DNA from: Pseudorasbora parva
Taxonomy: Eukaryota; Chordata; Actinopteri; Cypriniformes; Gobionidae
DNA: 64,000 bases
Direction: 5' to 3'
Assembly (NCBI RefSeq): GCF_024679245.1
Contig: NC_090176.1
Span: forward strand, 51,901,615 to 51,965,614
Made by a program: the position numbers and the translations under genes
The notes under the pieces: model-generated
What the model saw: the letters and a program-made list of their open reading frames with translations, nothing else
What the model was told of the DNA's origin: nothing
The model's database searches: none
In this document: piece by piece, positions 21,114 to 30,612 of the stretch
Layout of the letters: each line of letters opens with the position of its first letter
How positions within the stretch are numbered: position 1 is the stretch's first letter

Positions 21114-22146
21114 ATACTCACACTCACACTGTCCTAGCGCTGCCGCCTCCTTTCCCCTCACGTCACTTTTTTAAAATCCCCCACAGCGCGAGTCCCGCAA
21201 ACGCGGCGCCGAGGAGCTTGTTTGTAATCCAAGGACAATGGCTCATTAGTTTCGAAATGGTTTGGGTACAAGGTGATCGTGCTGAAAATAAAGGCGTTTG
21301 TCTAGCGTTATGAGCTCATTTGAAACATTGCCGCGGCTCATTTAAGAAAATGACAGCTCTGAAGAGACGCCGCTTTGGTTCGAGGTAAGTTAGTGCTAAC
21401 AATAATAAAGAAAGACGATCAACACCTTATGTGTTACCACTGAAATGTGTGTATATATATATATATATATATTTCCAAATGTAAGCCCATCTTATGCGGA
21501 ATGCACGCTTCATACTGTCGTCTGCTCTGGCTCTAACTGTTTACTTTTTGCAAACCTTGTGAGCGCGCAAACGCTGCGACCTCGCACCAAATGTTTTTAT
21601 TGGTTTATTAAGTACAAACAGGAGAGTTATGAAAAATTGAGCGCGAGGGATATGTTCACTTCACACAAAAATATTTTGGAATGAGACGGCTAACTGTAGT
21701 AGCGTTTAGTCCACTGTCTATAATAGACTAATTTAGAGATCACTTTTTTTTTTTTTAACAGACAACTTTGATCGGTTAACGTTGACGGTCAACCATCGGT
21801 CAAACAGTCATCGGTTAACATCCCTAAAACAGAGAGAGAAAATGTAATAAGACAATTTCAGAGGTGTAAATTTGAACATGTTTATTTTAATTTCCATAAA
21901 TTCCATATGGCTCGATTAATCCTGTAATATATGTATAGTACAGGACTTTTTTTTGACATTGCCAACCTGTAAATTCTTTTGAGTAAATAAACACAAAAAA
22001 GTATTGTTTAAAGTTGCGTATTGTGCCTTTTTCCTTTACCACTATTTGTTTAATAATTTTAATGGAACCGGAATCGGAACCGGAATCGTTAGGCGGAATC
22101 GGAACCGGAACCGGAACCGAAAAATTTCTCACGATTCCCAACCCTA
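20913..22146. mobile_element. hAT element, non-autonomous, with 8-bp target duplication
   Basis: The ends TAGGGTTGGGAA and TTCCCAACCCTA are perfect inverses, and ACGCAGAA flanks both (20905-20912, 22147-22154). An exact 8-bp duplication is characteristic of hAT transposons. The subterminal regions are rich in GGAACCG words (20930-21015, 22063-22120), possible transposase-binding repeats. A short ATG-to-donor stretch (21350-21384, then GTAAGT) may be the relic of a transposase first exon. The interior holds a CA run (21089-21114) and a TA run (21449-21471). Confidence 0.85.
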
Positions 22147-22154
22147 ACGCAGAA

Positions 22155-22545
22155 GCACCTAACACCTAAAAATTGACAAATAACTGTAAACTTGTCCCTC
22201 AATCCGATTGGTTGATTAAAATGTTGCTCCTGGGACGAGGCACTTGGTGAAATCAGGTTTTGCGAACCACTAAATATATTTACTTGATGTCCCCTCTGAT
22301 ACTTTCAATAAATATTTACCGAATTTAACCATGCATTTGCATGTTCACGGTTCTTTGATGACGGTTAATGGCCACATGACATACTAATATCTTTTTTAGG
22401 AAGTTACATTTTTTATTTAAATGAAATGTATTATTATGGTAACAGTTTACGATGAAGTCTCATTTATTAGCATTAGTTAATGCATAAACTAACAATGTTT
22501 TAGCATTTATTAATTCTTAAATAAAGATACATTTAATGGAGAAGT
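22155..22545. other. No gene recognised
   Basis: AT-rich non-coding sequence with no supported feature. Confidence 0.4.
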
Positions 22546-22550
22546 CTTGT

Positions 22551-23712
22551 TTACGGAAGCTTATTGCATTCACTTGAGAAAAAAAAATCTGCTCTGTTTT
22601 TCTGAATTAATGACTTAATTATCTCAGAATTATGAGATAATTTTTCATGAATAATTTTTATTGTTCTGTTTTTCTGAATTAATGACTTAATTATCTCAGA
22701 ATTATGAGATCATTTTTCAAAAAAAAAATTTTTTTGCTCTGTTTTTCTGAATTAATGAGATCCCTCAAATGAGATCTATTTTAGCTGGATTGCATGGAAG
22801 TAAACATGTCCCGCCTTTCAAATTTAATCCGGATTTATTTTACTTTGGGTTTGAGACATTGTCTTTAAGTAATAAAAATTGTATTGTTTTTAGTGCATCA
22901 ACTTTGTGCAGACAGCTCATGACAGCAGAAAAGAACATTCTGATCTGCTTGACATTGCTATTGCACTCCATGGGGATCCAGTATTTTCAACAATAGCCTG
23001 ATTTTCTCTTGTGTCACCACGTAGCCAGCCTGAATGCATTTCAGATGCATCATCTTAACACGATCACATAGTAATGCGTATCAATAGTACGAGTGTGAAA
23101 TCGTGTCTAATGTATATCGTCTGGAATGTATATTGTGTGGAATGTATACTGAGATAATGCAAGTGCTACACAGTCTTTCGCGTGCATGCATATGACATGC
23201 TCTCGGGTAGGTTGGGGATGGTGGGGTGGGGGGTACGTACGTATAATAAGCTATAAAGTGCGTATCATAAGCACGTGAAAAACTGTGTACCATATGCACA
23301 CCAAAACTAATTTTAGCGTATACATTCCACAAAATTGCGCACTTATTTATACTATTTATACGCATTTTCATGAGATTGGGCTCGCAAAGCATACCATATC
23401 TGATATGGAGAAACAGGCTAATTCTGGAGCTGTCTGCACAAATTTGACGCACTAAAAACAATACCATTTATATTACTTAAAGACAATGTCTCAAACCCAA
23501 AGTAAAATAAATCCGGATTAAATTTGAAAGGCGGGACATGTTTACTTCCATGCAATCCAGCTAAAATAGAGCTCTTGGCTGGATTTTGAGGGATCTCATT
23601 AATTCAGAAAAACAGAAAAAAATATATATTTTTTCAAGAAAAAATTAAGTCATTAATTCAGAAAAACAGAGTAGATTTTTTTTTCTCAAGTGAATGCAAT
23701 AAGCTTCCGTAC
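22551..23712. mobile_element. Foldback element with long inverted arms
   Basis: The left arm (about 22552-22922) runs from ACGGAAGCTTATTGCATTCA through TCTGAATTAATGACTTAATT, AGCTGGATTGCATGGAAGTA and ATCCGGATTTATTTTACTTT to AGACAATGTC-type sequence. The right arm (about 23434-23710) repeats these blocks inverted. The left arm has internal duplications of the CTGTTTTTCTGAATTAATGA block. The loop (22930-23430) holds a second, AT-rich repeat with GGAATGTATA words. No transposase is present. Confidence 0.8.
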
Positions 23713-23839
23713 TTGTTTACTGAGAATTGAATTAAGTTTATTTTTCTGACTCCATTGCCAGATATTTGGTCATTTAGCTTTTTCCCCTTAATATCTTCAA
23801 TCATTTCTCTTCTCCAGTAAATGTATCCTGATTTAAAGG

Positions 23840-23945
23840 ATTCGTTCACTTTTAAATAAACGTTTGCTGATAGTTTACTCAGCCCCATTTCATCCGAGAT
23901 GTCCATGTCTTTCTTTCTTCAGTCGAAAATAAATTAAGGTTTTTG
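23840..23945. repeat. Dispersed repeat, second copy
   Basis: Shares GTTCACTTTTAAATAAACG, GCTGATAGTTTACTCAGCCC and TTTCTTCAGTCGAAAATAAA-type words with 20515-20640. Confidence 0.6.
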
Positions 23946-24590
23946 TTATTTTTTGACCCAAATGTATTTTGGATGCTTCAAGAGACTCTAATTAACCCAC
24001 TGATGTCTCATATGGACTACTGTGATGATGTTTTCCCTTTCTGGTCCTTCTGGAATAGGGACACTATAGTGATTTTAAGGATAAGTGGTTGGTTTAGGAG
24101 TAAAGATATGGTTATAATGACATTTTCAGACGGGAATGCTAGGATCAAAAAGATATGTTGGACGTGTCTAACTTCCCAAAATCAAGGTTGGGAAATGTTG
24201 TGTTAGAGAATGCAATGTTCAAAATGCACATAAGTTATGATGCTGTCAGATTGCATTATGTTAGCAAATCATGAAATGACCAACATGTACAGATAAATGC
24301 AGCTCTGTGTGTGAGCTGCACAGTCTGTAAAATGGCATTTAAAGCCTTGACGTCCGACACAGACACGCGAGTTCTCTGAGGAAAGTGACAGCCGACTCAG
24401 CACAAACCCCACGGCAGAGAGAACGATTTATCGATTGCACAATTCCCATCTGCACAGCTTTCACGTTTTTTAACTGAACACAAGGAAAAGGTAAGAAGCC
24501 CATCACATGTCGAGAGAACCGTTAATGCACCGGACACAAAATCAAATCAGCAATAAAATACATTTGCATTTCAATGTAGAAGCTTGTTTT
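23946..24590. other. No gene recognised
   Basis: An 87-codon open frame (23943-24206) has no recognisable domain. The rest is non-coding. Confidence 0.4.
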
Positions 24591-24921
24591 TGTTAAAGGG
24601 GTCCTAATGTCCCTTTTAAGTAAAATACGTCTCTGATGAGTGTGTATGTAAAAGTTTAAGCTCAATAGCTCATTTTTTATGGCATGTCAAATCTTTGCAC
24701 AGTTTTTGTGTGTCCCTTTAAATGCAAATGAGATGCAGCTCCCCGCCTCATTTCAGGAATAGGGCGGAGCTTCAAGAGCTCATGTTAGCAGCTCTGATTA
24801 CCACACACACACACACACACACGTTTGTTTTTGTGATATACGGGGACATTCCAAAGGCATTATGGTTTTTACACTGTACAAGCCGTATTTTCTATCCCCT
24901 TACACTGCCCCTAAACCTACA

Positions 24922-24957
<36 letters not shown>

Positions 24958-24960
24958 CCC
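24590..24960. repeat. Dispersed repeats with two CA microsatellites
   Basis: 24595-24790 has a GTCCCTTTAAATGCAAATGA and GGGCGGAGC texture, common in cyprinid dispersed repeats. CA runs lie at 24801-24822 and 24923-24956, either side of a GATATACGGGGACATTCC...CCCCTAAACCTAC unit that is also familiar as a fish repeat. Confidence 0.5.
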
Positions 24961-25028
24961 CTAAACCTCGACCCTTTAAAGTCTTGGTCTTGTCTTGGTC
25001 TCGGTTTAGTTGGTCTTCACTACAACAC

Positions 25029-25940
25029 TAGGGCTGTGCGATATTGGAAGAAATATGCAATATGCGATACCTTGTTAAATAATGCGATATTCAATATTCG
25101 ATATGCGATACAATATTGCTATTAGTGTGTAAAATGTATTTAAATTATATTTTAAAAAATATTTAAAAACTGACAATGATATCATTTGTGTTTCATATTC
25201 TTTCTGGGAAAAGAAAGCATCACTACAACAATTTCTGAAAGTGGCCAGCAGCGTTTTAGCAACAATTTATGTTTAAAAAATGAGTGTGTGTATTTGGTAG
25301 TTCAAGTGTGTAACAAGACACAAAACAGAACTAAAGGGGTCACATGCTTTCAGAGCGGCGGCTTGTGCACATTTTGGTGTGTGTGTCAGATAGCACAAGA
25401 CTGCCAGTTGTTTTTCACACGTTATTACATATAATAACTCTTTTTAACATCAAGCCATTCTCTGCTACACTGTAAAAAAATATTGAGAAAGGAAGTTACC
25501 TGGTTGCCTTAAAATTTTGAGTTCATTGCAATTAAAATTGAGTTTTTTGAAATTCGACAACCTTTATTAAAAGATGTTGTAAGCATATTGGGTAATTGTG
25601 TGTGTTTTATTTGTGATGACGCAGCCAAATAGTGCTATTTTCATGATTTATCACAGTTATTATGTGGTTAAGATACAATAATATTTTGAGTTTCTATTTA
25701 TTAAACTCAGATTTTTAATTTCAATGAACTCAAAACGTTAAGGCAATCAGGTTACTTACTTTTTTAAGTTAAACCAACAAAAAAAAATGTACAGTGTAAA
25801 TGCCGACCTAAAACATACACTTTTCACAATGTTGAAGTAGCCTATTAAAATCGTGCAGATATTGCGTTCTGTTGAGATATGCATATCGCGATATGTACAT
25901 TTGCGATATTCCGATAATTTCGATATATGGCACAGCCCTG
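25029..25940. mobile_element. hAT-like composite element, copy 1
   Basis: The ends are TAGGGCTGTGCGATAT and, inverted, CAGGGCTGTGCCATAT, with further GATATGC-rich words inside. The MITE copy at 25468-25796 is nested within it. A second copy (29623-30204), in the other orientation, carries the same nested MITE at the same place, so the two spread as a unit. No catalytic domain is seen. Confidence 0.7.
25468..25796. mobile_element. CACTG-ended MITE, copy B (nested)
   Basis: 329 bases, ends CACTGTAAAAAA and GTACAGTG, TA on both sides. It lacks the 176-bp tRNA-like insert seen in copy A and so shows the empty target (GCTTAC joined to AACATC, read inverted). Confidence 0.8.
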
Positions 25941-26241
25941 ATCACTGCTTAACAGAACCAATAAAACTGGAAAATCTGAGGAATATCAACACAGAGCTGC
26001 CGTAAGCACTGAAGTGACATCAAATAATTGAAAATCTCAGTTCAAATCAAAGCCATGTCTTTTGGCCGAGTGTTTGCAGCTGTGGGTTTCAGAAAATTAT
26101 TTGTAATTCATAGTTTCCAGTCACCAACTGCAGCACAAGCCTGTCAATTTTCCATCTCAGATGCAGAAGAACTTAAATATGTGAACAAAATGCAAGTTTT
26201 GCCCTCTTGTGTTCCATATAATCACTAAAAACACTTATGAT

Positions 26242-26242
<1 letters not shown>

Positions 26243-26290
<48 letters not shown>
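26243..26290. repeat. (CA)n microsatellite
   Basis: 24 uninterrupted CA dinucleotides. Confidence 0.98.
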
Positions 26291-26291
<1 letters not shown>

Positions 26292-26445
26292 TCAGATGAA
26301 CCCTAATATGAACACAGCATGCTACAATGGTTTACCTTATACTGGTTTTCATGGAAAAACACTTTAAGAGAAACTCATATTCTGTGTTAATTTGCCCGCC
26401 TGCATATAGTAAGCAGGTGTATATTGATTTTGGTCTTTTAATATC

Positions 26446-26842
26446 TTACTGCATGCTTTTCTTACTTAGTATTTTTGTCTTGTTTCTAGTCCACATATCT
26501 AACAATTCTTAAAATAAGAAGTATTTACTAGACAAGCAAAAGTGATTGTCTTGTTTTAGCAAAAAATAACTCAAAATGAAGAGAGTGTTTGCTTCAAATA
26601 AGATAAATAATCTGCCAATGGGGTGAGAAAAATAATCTTAAAACAATAATATTCTTCTTACCCCATTGGCAGATTATTTATCTTATTTTAAGCAGAAACT
26701 CTCTTCATTTTGAGTTATTTTTTGCTAAAACAAGACAATCACTTTTACTTGTCTAGTAAATATTTCCTAATATAAGAAGTTTAGATATTTTGACTAGAAA
26801 CAAGACAAAAATACTAAATAAGAAAAGCCTTTTTTTCAGTGT
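26446..26842. mobile_element. Palindromic MITE, copy 1
   Basis: The arms are near-perfect inverses around a centre near 26640: TATTTTTGTCTTGTTTCTAG, AAGTGATTGTCTTGTTTTAG, AACTCAAAATGAAGAGAGT and ATAATCTGCCAATGGGGT each recur inverted. The right end is CAGTG. A second copy lies at 57553-57804. It would form a long hairpin. Confidence 0.85.
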
Positions 26843-27300
26843 ACTTACAAACCTGGTAAAAATGACTGGCAGCCAATGGAGGAAAGCCTTGTTTTGTAAA
26901 CTCTGAATGAGTGTCTATTTCAGTTCCTTTATTTGCATGTCAGTGTGTAGAGATTTAGCATCCTCTGCTGGTCACAGAAGGCATTTAATGGTGAAATGAT
27001 TCACTGGTAAAGTCACCATGAAATCAAATCGGACAGTTATTGTTTTTAATGGAATATTGCAATGTTTATTGTAAATCCATAATCTTGAATCAGAATAACT
27101 GCGTCTCTACTCTGATGAGGAGGGCGGGGCCACCTGTCACTCAAATGAGATCAACCAATCACAAACCACAACCCTCCAATCAATTCGCCTCAGACACAAT
27201 CAAGCCCCGCCCACATTTGTTCTTGTTTGTGAAGCGATTAATTCAGATATACGGCACAATAGGGAAGAAAAGGCTAGCACAACTTCGCTTGCACGCCGAC
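26843..27300. other. No gene recognised
   Basis: Non-coding sequence with short open frames only. Confidence 0.4.
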
Positions 27301-27301
27301 A

Positions 27302-28645
27302 TTAAAGGGTCATGAAACCCCCCTGCTGCAGCGGTGTTTTTTCACACCTTCTATTTGAAAAAGCTTGTTAAAAGGGGAGTGGTCGACTGTGAAAAGGTGG
27401 GATGGTATTGTGTGGAAAGAGGGAATGTTTGCATAAATAGGGGAGTGTCAGTAGGTGCATTAAGATTAGCGATACCAACAGCAGCAGACAGCGGATCTGA
27501 GACATGTTCTTGGTTCACGTTGGCATAGTTTACCACAGAGAGATTAAATGAGGGATGAGTACAGCGAATGAGAGAGCTATGAGTGGCGTGCAGCAGAGAT
27601 CGCAAATCATTCAGCTCTTCAAAGTTCAAACCAGCATAATTCAGTGAGAAATGAAAATAAATGTTATTCTGCATGACGAAATATTTTGCAAACGTGATAA
27701 AACTATATTTGTCCAAATATGCACGCTGTTTGGCAAGATGAACATCGCGCCGACGTGATAAGAGAACGTGAACCACCCAACATGCGATGTGACAGAGTTG
27801 TGTAATTCTAGATCGGGGTAAAAGCGAAGAGGTTTGAGGCTAGTCTCGTCCGCGCGTTGCCGTGACGATCCGCGCTGTCTATCACTCGGCAGCTAAATCT
27901 ATATTTGTCCAAATATGCTGCACACTGTTTCACTAAGAGCCCGAACACATGCGGTTTAGTGCATGGCTGTGACGACAAATAAAACGGAGAGGACGTGGCT
28001 TTTGTTCATTAGCCTACAGATTACAGATGGGTTATTTTGCACTCCTGACATAGATAGTCAACGCTTGCAGGTTCGGCGTGCGATTCCTCAGGTGAATTTT
28101 ACTTTACCGAGCCTTTGTAGCAAAGGCTTCCACAGACGGCGCCGGTTACAGCTCGCTCGGCGCCCTTTACGTTATTTCGTATCAGCACAACGCCTAGCTT
28201 TCCTCCGTGACTTTTCCGCACGCTGCTTCCAAAACTTCCCCACCATATCTCTACAATAATGATGGAAGATGATGAGCCTGACAGAAGTGACTGTCTCATG
28301 CATATTAACTAAATTATCTTGTATGCATACAACAGCGCAGGGATTGGACTGAATGAGCTTTATGTCATGAATATATATCGAGAATCGCTCGGAGCGGTTG
28401 ACGTCAGCATGTGCCCAGCAGCCCATACATGGACCGAAAAGGCCGCGCCGACGTCAGCATTTGTGACGTTGCTCCGACTAAGCTTTTCAAACCGGAAGAC
28501 AGAAATCGCTCTGAAAAATGCAAAAATAACTTGTTTCACATATGCATACCATTAATGAGTACCCTTAGTGTTTTCAATGATGTGCAGCCTATACATATCT
28601 GTTTACATCTCAAAAAAAGTGTTTTGGGGTTTCATGACCCTTTAA
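27302..28645. mobile_element. TTAA-flanked DNA element
   Basis: TTAA lies at 27302-27305 and 28642-28645. The ends are perfect inverses, AGGGTCATGAAACCCC and GGGGTTTCATGACCCT. TTAA target duplication points to piggyBac or Kolobok. The 141-codon minus frame (27351-27776) shows no transposase motif that I can recognise. The interior has CpG-rich parts near 28130-28200 and 28390-28450. Confidence 0.75.
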
Positions 28646-29310
28646 TGTAGCAGCAAATTTACCAACCTCACAGAGGCAGCACAAACTCGACTGAGGCTTA
28701 AAATATATAAAAACATTCGATCCGCTCAATATTCTGCGGGAATCAAAGATGTTTTTTTCTCACCAAGTGCATTTTATTCAAATTTATGTCTAGGAAAAAA
28801 TAAAATAGGCATGTCCAGGCAGTCATGCGTTTCCTTTTTTTTTTAAAGAGTCGAGGTTTTAGATTTAATGTTCAAATATACTGTATTTGAAAGCATAAAA
28901 GCAACTGTATGTTTTTACACATTTATAAGAAAGACCATTTCTGCCACATTAGGGGGAAAAAAATCACGCTTTTTGTAAATCATAATTATGAGATTGCAAC
29001 TGACATACTAAATCACAAAAAACAATGAGCAAAAACAATATAAACACAGAATTATGAGCAAAATATAAACTGCTGTGGACACGACGGGGATAATAATTCA
29101 CACTAAGATTAAAAATCGGTCATTATTTACTCAACCAAGGTGAATAAATGATAAGAAAGAAGCTGAGACATTCTGCCTAAGATCTTTTGTGTTTGATTGA
29201 GTGAAGCATTAGAAGAACATACAGGATGAGGAGAAAAATGTTTTTTTTATTTTTTATTAGGAGTGGTAAACTTACAACAGAGTACACACAGAACACAACA
29301 ACAAAACACA
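28646..29310. other. AT-rich, no gene recognised
   Basis: AT-rich non-coding sequence with A and T runs. Confidence 0.4.
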
Positions 29311-29311
29311 C

Positions 29312-29347
<36 letters not shown>

Positions 29348-29366
29348 AACAAACAAACAAACAAAC
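29311..29366. repeat. (CA)n then (CAAA)n microsatellite
   Basis: CA run 29312-29343 followed by about six CAAA units. Confidence 0.95.
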
Positions 29367-29766
29367 AGCAGTAATAGTAACAGCAATAAAACAGAATAAA
29401 ATAAACAGAACTGACAAATATTAGTAGAAGTATTTAAATAGTAATAGCATGTATATTAATAATGATGATAATTTTTAATAATTGTCAATATTTATATAGA
29501 ACAATAATGATCCTAAAGATGGTGATCAGTTGTGCTGATGGCAATAGTAATATCAATAATAATGATGATAATAACAGTAGTGGTACAAAAAAAGAGGGTC
29601 ATGATGATAATTGTGTTGGCAATAGAGCTGTGCCAGATATCGAAATTATCGAAATATCGCAAATGTACATATCGCAATATGCATATCGCAACGGCACGCA
29701 ATATCTGAATCATTTTAATAGGCTACTTCAACATTATGAAAAGTGTATGTTTTAGGTCGGCATATA

Positions 29767-29818
29767 CACTGTACATTTTTTTTGTTGGTTTAACTTAAAA
29801 AAGTAAGTAACCTGGTTG
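29767..29818. mobile_element. CACTG-ended MITE, copy C (truncated)
   Basis: Only the first 52 bases remain (CACTGTACATTTTTTTTGTT to AACCTGGTTG). The host element sequence then resumes, so the rest was lost by an internal deletion. Confidence 0.75.
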
Positions 29819-29910
29819 ACGCATAGAGCAGAAAATCGACCGGGCACATGACTTGCTTGATGTTAAAAAAAAAGTTATTAAATGCAATAATTTGCTGTCT
29901 CACGCTGTCT

Positions 29911-29911
<1 letters not shown>

Positions 29912-29965
<54 letters not shown>
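29912..29965. repeat. (CA)n microsatellite
   Basis: 27 CA dinucleotides inside the composite element copy 2. Confidence 0.97.
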
Positions 29966-29966
<1 letters not shown>

Positions 29967-30230
29967 AAAACGTGAATGATTTGTAACATGAATGTTTGCT
30001 AAAACGCTGCTGGTCACTTTCAGAAGTTGTAGCGATGCTTTCTTTTCCCAGAAGGACTGTGAAACACAAATGGTTTCATTCTCACTTTTAATTTCTTTTT
30101 AAAATATAATTTAAATAGATTTTACATAATAAATTGCAATGTCGTATCGCATTATTTAACAAGATATTGCATATCGCATTTTTCTTCAATATCGCACAGC
30201 CCTAGTTGACAGAAAAAAGTTAAATCCATC

Positions 30231-30612
30231 TGTAGCAAAGTTCGATATGATAAGGAAGGAAGAGGACAAGGGGTCGGCTGGACGGTTGATGCTGTATCTT
30301 TATTAAACTCAATATCTTTGCCAACACACACTGTGGTGTGGTATCTCAATGAACAACGATCGCTCAGTCACTTCCGGGTCGGCACTTCCGGCTTCCGGTA
30401 ACTCAGTCTCTGTAAGGGGGGTTTGGCATCAACCGTCCGGGCTCTCTCTCTCCTCGATCTCCGGTTCCACTGATGTTTTATCCCCTCTCCGCGCTCATTA
30501 CTAGAACAAGAGACAGGTGTTATTAATCTGCTTCCAACCCACTCACGTACCGCTTGTCCCGCGGCTCTCTCTCCCGCTGCAGACCTCGCTGAACCACGCC
30601 CCCCTTGCCACA
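30231..30612 (-). repeat. 3' LTR of the Gypsy element
   Basis: It begins TGTGGCAAGG and ends TTTGCTACA along the element, the usual TG...CA. An AATAAAGATAC polyadenylation-type signal lies at about 30297-30303 on the minus strand. It differs from the 5' LTR only at a C/T near 30597. Confidence 0.95.

Larger units (their letters stand above)
29623..30204. mobile_element. hAT-like composite element, copy 2 (reverse orientation)
   Basis: The ends are TAGAGCTGTGCCAGATATCG and, inverted, TAGGGCTGTGCGATATTG. Flanks GTTGGCAA (29615-29622) and GTTGACAG (30205-30212) agree at 6 of 8 bases, a plausible decayed hAT duplication. It is internally shorter than copy 1. It holds a truncated MITE (29767-29818) and a CA run (29912-29965). 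Confidence 0.7.

Noticed and set aside
25021..25948. 8-bp target duplication for composite element copy 1
   Set aside because: TACAACAC on the left and ATCACTGC on the right do not match; only copy 2 has a plausible, imperfect duplication.
27351..27776. 141-codon minus frame inside the TTAA element as a transposase
   Set aside because: No catalytic Asp pattern or Cys-rich finger typical of piggyBac or Kolobok is visible.
29177..29386. Hydrophobic Cys/Val-rich frame that looks like a membrane segment
   Set aside because: It reads a CA/CAAA microsatellite on the reverse strand.
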